The notes: generated by a model not told the origin, from the letters alone. A stretch of 64,000 bases of DNA from Choristoneura fumiferana (GCF_025370935.1 NC_133492.1:16627953-16691952); one strand, 5' to 3'. Positions 10,362 through 21,263 are shown, numbered from the stretch's first letter. A program made the numbers and translations.

Positions 10362-10480
10362 TTCACGGTGAAGGAAAACACAGTGAAAATGCAACGCAAT
10401 TTAACACTGCGTGTGAAGTTCCCAATTAGCACAAGGCCCGCGTGGGAACTACGGCCCAAGCCCTTTAATTCTGAGATGAT
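10362..10480 (+). mobile_element. tRNA-headed SINE, body fragment
   Basis: CTTCACGGTGAAGGAAAACA, GTGTGAAGTTCCCAATTAGC and CGCGTGGGAACTACGGCCCA follow the order of the full SINE copies; head and tail are lost. Confidence 0.7.
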
Positions 10481-10644
10481 GTAGGTACATATGAATTACT
10501 GAAATATACGGCAAAAAATTTGACCCTCAAATGTATGCAGTAATAGGTCATTTTGTACGTAGAGTGGGCCAAATTTTGTACCGCTGAGTATATTTCATCA
10601 AACAGAAACGGCGATTATGACTATCGCTTGTCTGGTTTTTATAA

Positions 10645-10872
10645 ATTAACTAGCCGTTTCGCGCGACTCTGTCCGCGTACTATTCGTTTATCACTATACC
10701 GCGGGAACTATGCAATTTTCCGGGATAAAAACTATCCTATGTCCTTCCCGGGAACTCGATCTATCTACATAACGAATTTCATCTAAATCGGATCAGCAGT
10801 TTAGACGTGATGGAGTAACAAACATCCAAACATCTTCACAAACTTTCACATTTATAATATTAGTAGGATACC
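10645..10872 (-). mobile_element. Helitron-like non-autonomous element, inverted copy
   Basis: Begins ACTAGCCGTTTCGCGCGACT (reverse of a CGCGGGCAACAGCTAGT-type end), continues with CCGCGGGAACTATGCAATTT and CCGGGATAAAAACTATCC, and ends ATTTATAATATTAGTAGGAT. The same segment order is seen at 41402-41545 and partly at 21738-21905. Confidence 0.65.
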
Positions 10873-11260
10873 CGACAATCTGCATCTGGCAACACCCGTC
10901 AGACGCTTTTAATTCAATAAAAAAATCACAGAGCTCTTTAGAAATAGTTACCTAGAATATACCAGAGCTATTGCAGCGACGACTCAATTCCAAAAGCGCT
11001 TGCCTCGTCCCATAATCGATTTCAGTTCCATCCACGGTTGTCAGTCAATAGATCCTTGGGCAGGGACTCGATTTTCAGCGGGGCTTAATCGAAAATCGAA
11101 TTAAAGGATAATCGAATGGTCGTGTGTGCTCTTACGTAATTTTATACGGATTCATAATGGTACGTTTGGCATTTTTCATCACACTTGCTCGTAAACAGTG
11201 TCGTAACATGCAGGCTACCTTAGTTGCAACCCCCCGAATAAAACCCTCGACCTTAATGTG

Positions 11261-11360
11261 CTTGTCATGAACCCGTGGTCGGTAAATGAGTCATTGCGCC
11301 TACACATTGTCTTGTCATGAAGCCCTTGGTCGGTCGCATGAGTCAGTGCCCGTACTGATG
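11261..11360. repeat. tandem duplication of a 50-bp unit
   Basis: CTTGTCATGAACCCGTGGTC (11261) and CTTGTCATGAAGCCCTTGGT (11311) begin two consecutive 50-bp units that stay similar to their ends (GAGTCATTGCGCC / GAGTCAGTGCCCG). Confidence 0.75.
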
Positions 11361-11480
11361 GCGCTGCGCGCGCTCTTGCTGCAGGACTACATGGACCACA
11401 TGCACACGCACGTTGCGGCGCATGCCGAGGGAGGGGGAGGTAGAGGGCGACGCTGCCAAGAGCACAGCCTAAGGTATCGC
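11355..11480 (+). other. GC- and CpG-rich island with an open frame, unknown
   Basis: An open frame from 11286 to 11645 includes MALRALLLQDYMDHMHT and a Gly/Arg-rich run. Composition is far GC-richer than the surrounding intron. I recognise no domain; an overlapping 106-codon minus frame exists too. It may be an old insertion, a regulatory island, or an unlisted exon. Confidence 0.3.
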
Positions 11481-11559
11481 CAATATTTGGAAGAATTACA
11501 TTTTTTCTTTTACAAATATAAAATTTTACTTGCAAATGTGATGAAAAACATTGTATGTC

Positions 11560-11665
11560 GCACGGGCGGTACTATAATTACGAACATCGACTCATTAAAG
11601 CCCTCAGTCTTCGACTTCGGGCTTCTAATAGACTCTCGTTCGTAATTCCTTATTTACCGCCATTA
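11560..11665. repeat. short foldback repeat
   Basis: AATTACGAACATCGACTC and CTCTCGTTCGTAATT flank CCCTCAGTCTTCGACTTCGG, giving imperfect nested inverted repeats. Class unknown. Confidence 0.5.
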
Positions 11666-12955
11666 AGACAAAATGTACTATTACTGCTTTCTTATGAAGT
11701 GAGGATTGATTTTTGAACTAAAATCACTCGAGAATACTATTCAAATTCAAGTCGGCAGTTGCGGTCACGTTGCAGTTGGAATGCAGTCCGTCTGCACTGG
11801 CCTTTAGGCGGCGTTGTATTCCCATGTTGCAGATTACTAAAATTATCCTCAACAACTTCTTGTTGGTATTCAGTTCGATAGCCTAAGTTGCCACAAGCCA
11901 ATAAAACCATACGTCATCATAGCCAAGTTCGCAATCGCCGCGAACTTGCTAACAAATTCCGAACAGTCCCCCTGCGCTGTAATGGATGGCTGGCTGGTGC
12001 ATCGTCCGACACCCGCGGGTGTTCAGGGTTGCATGATCGGGCGCATACGGGTCTTGTCATGTGGGGCGTGGCATGGGCGGGGAGCGGGAGTATGCATTTA
12101 TTTAGTAGAAAGGAAAAAAAGATGTCCAATTTTTTCTGATAATCTACATAAAAGACCAAATAGAATAACTTTGAGAAAGGATTTTTTGTGTAAATGAGCC
12201 AATCGCAAGCAAGACTGTAACGTCAAACTGAACTCACGACACTAATGCCATCTATTAATATTTCACTTAGAACTATTACCACACCCGCGACAGTAATTTT
12301 ACTTGTGACTACAGCCGCTGCAATGTTTATGAATTTACGAAAATCACGAAAGTATGCATTTATTTATATATTTATTTATTTGTATGCGGGCCGGTCCCGG
12401 TTTCTCATGAGTACAATTTTCAAAAAGGTCTGTAATCAAAGAAAAAAGTCCTCTCCTTTTTTTCCGCCATTCGTCCCTATCGAAAGCATGCTCCTGCCTT
12501 AGTTGATATGCGTTCAAATCGTCCAATAGTGTTGCAGAATTTGACATCGCGTATTGCCATAAGTTATTCCCAGTCTATGAACACAGCACTCCCTATATAT
12601 ACTGTAGTCTTTGGAACAGCTTCTATCCTGTGACTTAAATCCACATTCAATTCTCGAAGCCCGCGTCAAGACCCGTTGGAACGCGATCCTCCTACGTAAG
12701 TGGTTCACCAGCTTAAAAATGCATCTCAAATGGCGCTCCACTATAATTGGCTGAATTTTCAAGATACATGAAACGTGTATGTTATGGGGCAAAGGTACGT
12801 GTAAGTTGGTAGTTGGGTAAATTTCGTATGCTGGCCATCAATTTAGTTACTGGCTTGGGGCATGCTGAGAATGGTTAAAACATTCGCGAGATGTTTGGCG
12901 GATTTGATGAGCTTCAGACAACTTTATGACAGATTTGACTTACTAAAACCTGGGC
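11666..12955. other. intronic sequence with faint repeat traces
   Basis: 11740-11800 shares GTTGCAGTTGGAATGCAG with 54095-54155 and, inverted, 53290-53370. 12290-12350 shares a GACTACAGCCGCTGCAATG-type segment with 20045-20085 and 46680-46700. Remaining sequence has only short, featureless frames. Confidence 0.45.
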
Positions 12956-12959
12956 TAAA

Positions 12960-13090
12960 ATTGCTGGGGATTAAAATTATTTGACGGATAAATGTGATGC
13001 GGTCTTTGTTTGTTTTATTCGAATAGACGGAGACGGCATCACATTTAACCGTCAGTTAAAAAAATCAATGGGTGGTGAAGCAGCCCCTTT
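12960..13090. mobile_element. relic of the CCTGTTTCACCA palindromic MITE
   Basis: GACGGATAAATGTGATGCGG, TTTGTTTGTTTTATTCGAAT, GACGGCATCACATTTAACCG and GGTGGTGAAGCAGCCCCTTT follow the order of 17920-18060 with heavy divergence. Confidence 0.65.
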
Positions 13091-13263
13091 CTTTTAAATT
13101 AAATGAAGGATTTAAATGCGATGTTCACAAGACGATTTCTCATGGAATATACAAATAACGCGGTCCATCTTCCCGCGGGTAAGTTTTTGGGAAATGGAGA
13201 TAACATTTAATGTTTTTTATTACGTACACAAAAAAGACAAATAAGTAATAATAATAATGAAAG

Positions 13264-13420
13264 CTAAAACAAATGATTTAAACCAGACCTCTTAGGCAAT
13301 GTTCCGAAGATGCTAGCAGCGTTCCCTCTTTGAATTGCTAGACTAATTCTTTGTCCGAGGAACCTGCCAGCTCTTCGGTCCCCTGTGACGTTAAAACATT
13401 CGTAGGTTAAAACGAACTTT
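13264..13420 (-). mobile_element. LINE C-terminal coding fragment
   Basis: The minus-strand frame encodes TGDRRAGRFLGQRISLAIQ and RGNAASIFGTLP, the same C-terminal signature as 4470-4855. Nothing of the polymerase domain remains. Confidence 0.7.
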
Positions 13421-13499
13421 TTTGCTGGCAGTACTTTTTGTTGACTGTACTTGCATTTGATTGTCATTCGATTTACAAATGTCAGTTTCAAGTCAATCC

Positions 13500-14185
13500 G
13501 ACCATTGAAAGTGGATTAAAATGAACATGCAAAATTTGACCCAACTACAACATCAAATAGATCATGTTAAAAACAGTTAAATGCTTGTAAAAAAATACGA
13601 CTTTTTTTTTAGTAATAATATAAATTAGCACGCAATCTCATAGCATAATTATTCCGCTGGGAATAGCAATGTGTGTTTTTGCGGTTTTTCATCAGAATTT
13701 ACTATCACCAAATTGACAATTGTGGTCCAGGATCTGATTGTAGCATTTCAACGGTGCGTTTCGCGGTTGCACACAGCATTTGGGATATATTTATTTTAAA
13801 ATCTGAAGTAATTGATTGGATCAATTAACTATATATTTTTACTTTTACCACACAACCACCATGTGTAAGAGTAACTACATACGTTTAAGCGACACGAGGT
13901 GTGTTATTTACCTTATTAAGATGGAAGGCGAAGATGAGGCCTAAGTTGGTAGGTACACGTTTGCCTAGAAGGTGTCTGTCTGTTCACTTTGACCTAATCC
14001 TAGTGTTTGATTTCATCTCGCAGATATACAATTAGTATAGCTCTTTCTTTTCAAATAAACATTTTTTTGTTTCTTTTTATTGCCTAAGCATTCTTATAAG
14101 GCCCATCGTAAGGGTATCTCTCAGGGGACTAAAATCTAATAAAATCAAATCGAATGTCTATCAATACTTTTTCCGTTAATCTAAA
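13500..14185. other. intronic sequence, nothing recognised
   Basis: AT-rich; no coding or repeat structure identified. Confidence 0.5.
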
Positions 14186-14345
14186 AATGTTAATTAAATA
14201 ACTGAAAACCAGAAAGTAGTTTTCTCAGAATCGAAAGTAGAATTGATTACACTACATATCGACCAGGTTGTGTGTGTGTGTTTTCTATCCTTTTTTACTG
14301 TGCCCACTCTTAAGAATGCAATTTTTTGAATGCAACATACGAAAA
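14186..14345 (-). repeat. dispersed repeat, inverted copy of 4235-4385
   Basis: TTAATTAAATAACTGAAAAC, GTAGAATTGATTACAC and TTTTACTGTGCCCACTCTTA mirror the other copy segment by segment; a short TG run at 14269-14281 has expanded inside. Confidence 0.55.
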
Positions 14346-15515
14346 TTAAATGTTTTAGCGATTGCATACTATTTAATGTTTTATAGGTCGCATACTATTT
14401 AGATCATTTAATACTGGCCGTTTTTTTCGGCAGTTTTATTTTTCTTTCGGTTCGTTAATTTTCAAATCATTTGGTTGTAAAAAAAAACACAGGTTGCACA
14501 TCATTGTGAATAAAAATGTATCGTCGTGGTATCGACTAAAAGTTTTAGTAACTCAATCGGTTAGTTCGAGTTTGTAAACTTGCAGGTTTATCTTCTGTCA
14601 GACACGAGTTTGCAATAAAATAAATATTGAAACCAATTCGATGGAAACCTCGCTTCTCTAAGTATCACTAACACAAGCTCGCTACATATCGAACACGTCA
14701 GTCGTCTACTACACGAATGTCGTCGCTCGGGACGTGTTTGGCTTGCCTTTGAAGATACACGTCGCTGTGTTGCTATTAAGTGCACATGCACTTAACAATG
14801 GATGCCGAATGAGCCGGAAATTGGGGAGACCTTGATAACGCTAAGAATGTTGGTTGGATTACATTGGCTTTTGATAGTCGGTCGCTTGTTTATGTTTATG
14901 CTCGTTGCGATACTACAATACGATGGCGTTATGCTAACCAGCAATAACTGCTAAATATTGCGCGTAAACGGAATATCTATGGCTTTTATTATTATTGTTA
15001 TTATTTAGTGTTAACGAAGAAATCCCGCTGTCGAGTGGAACTGGGTAGATTTCAAATTAAATAACACGTGTTAAGTTCCAAAGAAATCTGGAATCCCACA
15101 CTTAATTAATTTTGTTTTCACGCCATAAATACAAATACCATAAAAAACTGGCCAACAGCAAGTCATAGTCATACACCGACTGACAGTTCCATATAAACTT
15201 GTAGGAATGTCAAAATTATTTATTTATTAATGGAATTAGTTGAGTTTATTGAATTTATTGAGTTGGTTGCGACTCCCATATATTTTCATTGCATTAAATT
15301 TATAATTTTAAGTTTTATTTTTATATAATTTGTATTTTTTAATTATTTGTTGTAGTAACGACAACAGAGATAACATTTATGTATAAATTTAAGCTGCATA
15401 TCTATTGCAGTTCTTAGAGCCCTGTGACAGACAAACAAACGGAAAGTTTAACAACATGAATAGGGTTCCGTTTGTTATCCTTTTGGAAACCCCATAAAGT
15501 ACCGAACGCGACTCT
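14346..15515. other. intronic sequence, mostly unrecognised
   Basis: 15408-15500 resembles the GACAGACAAAC...AGGGTTCCGTTT part of the GGGTTCCG repeat. 14590-14790 has moderate GC and a 67-codon minus frame without recognisable features. Confidence 0.45.
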
Positions 15516-15521
15516 TACCCC

Positions 15522-15592
15522 CTGTTTCACCATCCAATTTACCCGTCAAATAAAATTAATCAATGGATTGTGAGACAGCCCCTTAGAAGTCT
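15522..15592. mobile_element. short relic of the CCTGTTTCACCA MITE
   Basis: CCCCCTGTTTCACCATCCAA and GGATTGTGAGACAGCCCCTT are the two ends around a very short centre, an internally deleted copy. Confidence 0.6.
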
Positions 15593-16004
15593 TTTCAAAC
15601 ACTGATTCGGGATGAGTTTGGCCAACTTTTCTATGTAAGAAAGAGATGCCAAATAAAGTGGTGATCTAAACACAAACTTTCCACTAGTCAAACATTTATT
15701 ACAGATAAAAAACCTTTGTCCCAATTATACCCCAAAGAGCAGGGCGCTAAACATCATAATACCCACCCTGGGCCCCCCTTTGATCCCAATGATAAGCCCC
15801 CCATCCATCTTCGGGACGATTTAAATCCCCCGAGGCGGAAGAATAATGATTTTCTCATATAAATACGCAGATTTGTTCTAATTTGAATAGTGTTTGGGAG
15901 GCGGCGTGAACACAAAACGTGAACGTGTGGCTATCAAAACAGAGGACAAAGCGAATTGTTTTGTAATAAAAATGACGATATTTGTATTGTATTGTATTGT
16001 AAAT

Positions 16005-16312
16005 CACATTATCCGACAAAGAACGAAAGTGACCGACGTTGCTCAGAGAATTAGTTCGCTGAAGTGGCGTTGGGCTGGCCACGTCTGTCGCAGGACCGAT
16101 AAACGGTGGAGCAGACGAGTCCTCGGATTGAGACCACGGACGGGAAAACGTAGCATAGGGCGTCCTGAGGCACGGTGGACGGACGACCTTTAGAGGGTCG
16201 CTGGCGGCGGATGGATGCGAGGGGCTGAAGACAGATTGTTGTGGCGCGCCATGGAAGAGGCCTATGTCCAGCAGTGGACTGCTGTAGGCTGATCATGACG
16301 ATGATGATGTAT
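16005..16312 (+). mobile_element. RTE-type LINE, C-terminal tail and 3' end
   Basis: The frame encodes RTKVTDVAQRISSLKWRWAG, HVCRRTDKRW, LGLRPRTGKRSIGRPEARWT. A stop then interrupts DDL. The 3' end GTCCAGCAGTGGACTGCTGT is followed by ATGATGATG. Nearly identical to 36528-36786, so from the same subfamily. Preceded by a (TATTG)n-like run at 15982-16001. Confidence 0.88.
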
Positions 16313-16534
16313 TGTTAAACTCTTTATTGTACATATAAATATATTAAATTAACAGATAACAGGATAATAACATGTACAAAGGTGAATTTATCCCTAGGGA
16401 TCTCTTCCGGTTAACCTTTGAACGATTGACAGGATATCAGAAACAAGAGAAAAGGTAAAAGAACCGAAATTTTTAATTAGGTAACTCAAACAGTGCATTA
16501 TAAATAATACACATACATATACATATATAATATA

Positions 16535-16700
16535 AAATGTGCTTTGTAGAGATTCTTGCCGGGTTCGAAAAAACCTCCGTTGAGAAACCCGAACCCGTGG
16601 TAAATTTTAGGTGGTGCTTTTTGTTTCTCTCTGTGTACCTGTTTTCTCTATCGCTTACTATTTCTGGTATACAATAAAGAGTCATTGTATTGTTTTGTAT
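16535..16700 (+). mobile_element. chimeric LINE-type 3' tail with a micro-inversion
   Basis: Starts like the 48780-49042 element (ATTCTTGCC), contains that element's next 27-30 bp inverted (16561-16590), returns to normal orientation, then runs into the tail TATCGCTTACTATTTCTGG and ACAATAAAGAGTCATTGTAT that ends the 45725-45895 element. No coding part. Confidence 0.6.
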
Positions 16701-17115
16701 TTTTTAACATTCATGAGTAAACTTAAATTGGATAAATATACTTTGACTTTCAATTACATAGTATTTAATCATTGTTGAACACGTACTGTTAGAAAAGAGA
16801 CTTCAATTTACTTAGAGGCAATATCGTGGCCTGCACTATGTATGAGGCGGCCAGTATTTGCCCGCTTTGCAGCAGAAAGCTAAGTGCTGCCTCAATACGG
16901 ACTGGGCTTTAAAATACGGCAATAGTTTGGGGTTGCAGTGAGATTGGTAAAAAGGAAATGTGTCAGTTACATTCAGCCAGGATGAAAAGCTTTTCAATAA
17001 AATCTGCAGGGAGGTTTGCAAACGAGATCGAACTTGCTTTGACGTGTTAGTAGGTACTTGAATTTGCTGCAGTCCAAAGGATTAGAGAATTTATTTTTGT
17101 ATATTATTACTCTTT
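16701..17115. other. intronic sequence, nothing recognised
   Basis: AT-rich; one 61-codon minus frame without features. Confidence 0.5.
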
Positions 17116-17119
17116 ATTA

Positions 17120-17413
17120 TAAATCATCATCATCATCATCATCATCAGCCTATGTTCGTCCACTGCTGGACATAGGCCTCTCCCATGGCACGCCACTGAG
17201 CACGATCCTTAGCTATTCTCATCCAGCTCTTGCCAGCTGCCCTGCGAAGATCATCGCTCCACCGAGTCTGAGGACGTCCTACACTACGTTTGCCGATCCG
17301 TGGTCTCCACTCAAGAACTCGTCTACCCCAACGGTTATCGGTTCTTCGGGTTATATGGCCGGCCCATTGCCACTTCAGCGTGCTAATGCGGTGGGCTATG
17401 TCGATAACTTTTA
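17120..17413 (-). mobile_element. RTE-type LINE 3' end with (ATG)n tail
   Basis: The (CATCAT)n run at 17124-17147 is the tail; then on the minus strand come GTCCAGCAGTGGACGAAC and a coding end resembling RRAAGKSW, GRRPQTRWSDD and LKWQWAGHI-like residues up to about 17413. Confidence 0.85.
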
Positions 17414-17419
17414 TTATAA

Positions 17420-17915
17420 ATAAAACATATTATTATGAAAATATCAGTTACTAATAACGCATTTGAAATCGGTTCACCCGTTTAAGAGCTACGGTGCCAC
17501 AGACAGATATACAGATATACAGACACACATAGCCGTAAATCCTAAAACACTCCTCTTCTTGCGTCGGGGGTTAAAAATCGATTCCTATAAAACAATCTCA
17601 ACCGCTCAAACCTAATAATAATTCAGTCTACTATAAAAATAATTCTCCTTACCCGTCTGATAAATTAACCTCGGTAATAACAGAGGAAATATGATTATAG
17701 TGGGAGGAAAATCTCGGCAAAATCAGTCTGTAAGAAAAATATCTTTCTCCGTGTCCCGGAGAAGGTTTTAAGCCGGAGAACTTTATTTTCCCACCGATGC
17801 TAATTAGTTGAACTGTGGAAAAATGCAGACTTACCTCGCTCTGTAGAGCGCTAGACGTGACTAGTGAATTAAGACATTTTACGGCGAGCTACGTTGTATG
17901 CTGTTGGGAATCACA
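17420..17915. other. intronic sequence with one repeat scrap
   Basis: 17460-17575 matches, inverted, the widespread CGGTTCACCCGTTTAAGAGC ... TTGCGTCGGGGGTTAAAA motif seen at 7300-7420. The rest is unrecognised. Confidence 0.45.
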
Positions 17916-17919
17916 CTTG

Positions 17920-18060
17920 GGGCCTGTTTCACCACTTGTCAACTAACTTTAAGTGACGGATATCAGTGATGCCGTCTCTGTTTGTTTTGTTCGAATAAAC
18001 AAAGACGGCATTATTTTTATCTGACACTTAAAGTTAGTCGACAAGTGGTGAAACAGGCCC
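17920..18060. mobile_element. palindromic MITE (CCTGTTTCACCA family), intact copy
   Basis: Outer arms GGGCCTGTTTCACCACTTGT (from 17920) and its complement ending at 18060 match base for base, and the arms continue inward through CTAACTTTAAGT and the GATGCCGTCT/AGACGGCAT pair, so almost the whole 141 bp can fold into one hairpin. Relics lie at 12960-13090, 15522-15592 and 47376-47512. Confidence 0.85.
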
Positions 18061-18310
18061 TTAGTGTTTATTGTGGCTTTTTATGTAAGAGGAACACCGG
18101 TTTGCACCAACTATAATGGCTAGATTCCTGAGTAAATAAAATCTATTTAGTTCGTCATTTAGATAATCATAAAATATTCAACAGGTATGCATTTTTTCTT
18201 TTGACATTGAAAGATATAACCTAACCAACAAAAAGCTGGAAAACCCCCCTTGTCACTTCAAAGTTCAATGTCTCAAAAACGGCTGAACCGATTTTGATGA
18301 AACATGTCTA

Positions 18311-18418
18311 AGACCAGTTGCTTTTAGACCACTTGCTACTTAGACCAGTTGCCTTATAGACCACTGGCTACTTAGACCACTGCTTTTTAGACACATGCTA
18401 CATAGACAGTTGCTTTTT
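18311..18418. repeat. tandem array of seven 15-16 bp units (AGACCAnTTGCTnnTT)
   Basis: Units start at 18311, 18326, 18342, 18358, 18374, 18389 and 18404. They alternate between a GCTTTTT-type and a GCTACTT-type ending, so the true repeat unit is a 31-bp pair. Confidence 0.85.
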
Positions 18419-18597
18419 AGACGAAGTGAGACTAACCCGAAATTTGCTATGTAACTAAGATAGCTGTTTGCTAGATAGCCATACGTTTGGAATGGCACAC
18501 AGATAACTTTTTATTCAGATATTCTCACAAGATTTATAATGCTTTCGCATAATAAAGTACTTAGGATTTTAATTACTAACGTTACATTTATCTTCTC

Positions 18598-18752
18598 TAA
18601 TAAAAATTCTCGGGAAAAAATGTTTGTGACCAAACTCTTTCGAAACGGCTTGACCGATTTTTATGTTTTTTTTGTGTATATTCGGTAGGTCTGAGATGTA
18701 AACTATTTTTCATACTTCCACGCGGACAGAGTCGCGGGCAACAGCTAGTAAT
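18598..18752 (+). mobile_element. Helitron-like non-autonomous element, 3' end
   Basis: Close match to 2855-3012, ending CGGACAGAGTCGCGGGCA then ACAGCTAGTA. Fits a Helitron-type hairpin plus CTAG terminus. Confidence 0.65.
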
Positions 18753-18754
18753 GT

Positions 18755-19455
18755 ATAAAGTATCGCTCGAATATCAAATTACGACGCTAACATTCCGCAA
18801 ATGTTTAATTCTCTGTAAATATTACAAATTATAATGGTAACTCCATAATGTGACAAACAAGCACAATCCCGAATACGACAAAGGCACTACGTATTTATTC
18901 AACGTTGTTACAAACAAAAGCCTTTTCCCAAAATTAGGTTATTTAGAGTTACTGCAGCACATTCAGCGTGGTTACAGTTGAAATACCAGGGTAGCATAAC
19001 ACAACAGGCCACGTCTATATTGCCCCCAAGCGGCCATTCCAGCGACTGAGTCTCCTTGTCGCAACATACGGCAGTGCGCTAGTTTCCTTTACTTGCCGGA
19101 CTAATGAGAAAATATACGCCTCCTCGCTAACTTTGCTTTCCTGGTACTTGGTCCTTTTTAATGGCGACTCCTGTATAGTTTTTAACTAACGGAAATTAAA
19201 TTTTTAAGTGAGACTCATTGTTGAGGAAAGTTTTGTTTTCGGGATGAAATTAAAAATTAAGATAATGTTGATTGACGTCATCTGAGTGCATTTTTGAATG
19301 CTTGTTTTTGAGAGTACGATTTTGGCATCTTATGCGGTGTTTTTGATTGTCGGGACCGTGTGGCATATGTGTCGATAATATTATGACTTAGTGTATGTAA
19401 AATTGGAGCAGGATTGATTCTAAATGAAAATAATAATTTAAAAAGTAGGTGTCGG
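18755..19455. other. intronic sequence, nothing recognised
   Basis: Mixed composition, no coding or repeat structure identified. Confidence 0.5.
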
Positions 19456-19459
19456 TTAT

Positions 19460-19742
19460 TACAGAACGAGGGCCGCTGACATAGCCAAGCAAATTAGCTC
19501 GTTAAAGTGGCAATGTTGAAGTTGAAGAGAACAGGTGACGGTTGGGGCCAAAAAGTTGTCCCAATGGAGATCGTGGATCGGCAAGCGCAGCGTATGACGT
19601 CCACCAACGAGATGGATGAGCTGGTTAAAGCCGCGGGTTCACGGTGAATGCACGCCGCTTCCAAACAAAGCAACTGAAGGTCTGTGGGTGAGGCTAATTT
19701 CGAAACAGTGGAAGACCTGCAGCTGATATAATGATGATGATG
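19460..19742 (+). mobile_element. degraded RTE-type LINE 3' end
   Basis: GCTGACATAGCCAAGCAAAT, TCGTTAAAGTGGCAATG, GATCGTGGATCGGCAAGCG, CGTCCACCAACGAGATGGAT and an ATGATGATGATGAA tail follow the RTE order, with frame breaks throughout. Confidence 0.75.
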
Positions 19743-19806
19743 AAGTATCGTTTGTATCTATATAGAACTATATTTGCGTAAGAAAGATACTCGAATCGAA
19801 GCCAAC

Positions 19807-20185
19807 AATATTCTTGCTTATAGTCAAAATACCACAAACGGGACTTATCACGCTTTTTAGCGTGATAAGTCCCGTTACCGATAAGTCGCGGACGTTTTTA
19901 GTGTTGTGTGTCGGTGTGACGGGGTGACAAATAAAAATGACCAAGTGCGGGTAGTTCGTGATACGAGTGCCGGTACTTTTTGTGATCAAGTGCGGGTAGG
20001 AGAACTCGCGCTGCTAGGCAGACTTGACAATCTACACTTCAGTCTACTCGTGACCACGGCCGCTGTAATGTGGTTGAAACGTCGAGGTAAATGTTACTCG
20101 TGTGTTTTAGCGTGATAAGTCCCGTTTGTGGTATTTTGACTATGATTGAAAATCACGAAAGTTTACATTATAATATTCTTGCTTA
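19807..20185. mobile_element. insertion with 14-bp direct repeats and 35-bp inverted arms
   Basis: The direct repeat AATATTCTTGCTTA occurs at 19807-19820 and 20172-20185. Inside, 19820-19854 is a perfect inverted copy of 20109-20143, and 19838-19854 also pairs with 19859-19875 as a 17-bp hairpin. The middle contains GACCACGGCCGCTGTAATG, a segment with distant copies at about 12300 and 46680. No polymerase or transposase coding. Confidence 0.7.
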
Positions 20186-20513
20186 CAGAATACATAAGTA
20201 AGTTTGTATCAATTTACATTCCTAAAAATGGGCACCTCTTACCGCATTCAAGAAGTCAGCCAGTGCAGCAATATACAAATAAAATAAACATGCTAAGATA
20301 AATAATACAAAACTGTTAACACACAGCCGTTGTAGATGCCAAACTCTGAATCAGCATTGCTGGCGCAGCCTGTAAATAAACAGTATACATGTATATACAG
20401 CGTGTTCAAAACCAAACAAGTAGAAATATACAGGGCGTTGAACTTGCCACAATCGCAGACAGTCACGCGCTAAAGTCGGGAAATCGAAGCGTTCTGATAT
20501 ACCTGTGTCTTAA
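20186..20513. other. intronic sequence, nothing firm
   Basis: 20390-20450 contains two TACAG(C/G)G(T/C)GTT-like sites of the kind that end some DNA elements; no full element is discernible. Confidence 0.4.
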
Positions 20514-20638
20514 CATGTCCCACTTCTAGACATAGATTTCTTCTTTAAATGAGAGGGCTTTGGTTGTAATTCCCACGTGGGCTAGTGCGGATTCGGAACA
20601 TACACGCACCATTGAATAGCTTCACATGTGTGTGCATG
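20514..20638 (-). mobile_element. tRNA-headed SINE, diverged fragment
   Basis: TCCCACGTGGGCTAGTGCGG, ACACGCACCATTGAATAGC and GTCCCACTTCTAGACATAG follow the SINE body and tail on the minus strand. A fragment of the 280-bp repeat tail (TTTTTTTATTCGACTGGATC) starts at 20641. Confidence 0.65.
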
Positions 20639-20924
20639 TTTTTTTTTATTCGACTGGATCGCAAACGCTATTAATACAGGTGACTGTGGCTTTTTGGCTT
20701 TTTTGGTTGGCGGATGCCACAAGGGACCATGCAAAGATATATTTTTTTAAATATTAATATTAACGGCTGGCCTTCTTGTGGCGTTTAATTGCGTTTAAAC
20801 GATTCGACCGCCCAAGTGTTGCCATACAAACGTTACTGATTAGGTAGTTGTTATGCATTTCAATTATTATTTTCAACTTTTGTTTTTCTTTTTTTATTAT
20901 TTTAGTTTTATTTGATTAGTGCCG

Positions 20925-21180
20925 CCTTCTGAAGTTCATGCCGTCGCGGCATTAGTCTTTTAAGTTTAGTTGTAAGTTAAAGGGTCATACTGAAAACCAG
21001 CGGTGCGTCTTGCCGGTGGCAACACGCTGAGTATGGCCCTTTTTGCTTCTTTCGGCACAATGTCTTTTTCTTTTTTTTTAGTATGTAAGAGTATGTAATA
21101 AGGTTGTCTTATTTTTAATTGTATTTTTTTTCTTTTGGCTGTGCCGAAATTTGGCATATAAATTTATTCTTTCTTTCATT
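20925..21180 (+). mobile_element. LINE 3' tail with TTCT microsatellite
   Basis: GCCGCCTTCTGAAGTTC, a stem region around AACCAGCGGTGCGTC...ACACGCTGAGTATGGCCC, then GGCATATAAATTTATTCTTTC. Organisation parallels 53866-54062. Confidence 0.55.
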
Positions 21181-21263
21181 CTTTCTGATACGATCCTACT
21201 GGCTCTAGAAGTTTAGTCGCATAGATATTTATGCACGCTTTGTTGTGTCAGATATTATTATTA

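Noticed and set aside
11286..11645. A confident host exon at the GC-rich frame
   Set aside because: No family match, no clear splice context and frames on both strands; kept only as an unexplained island.
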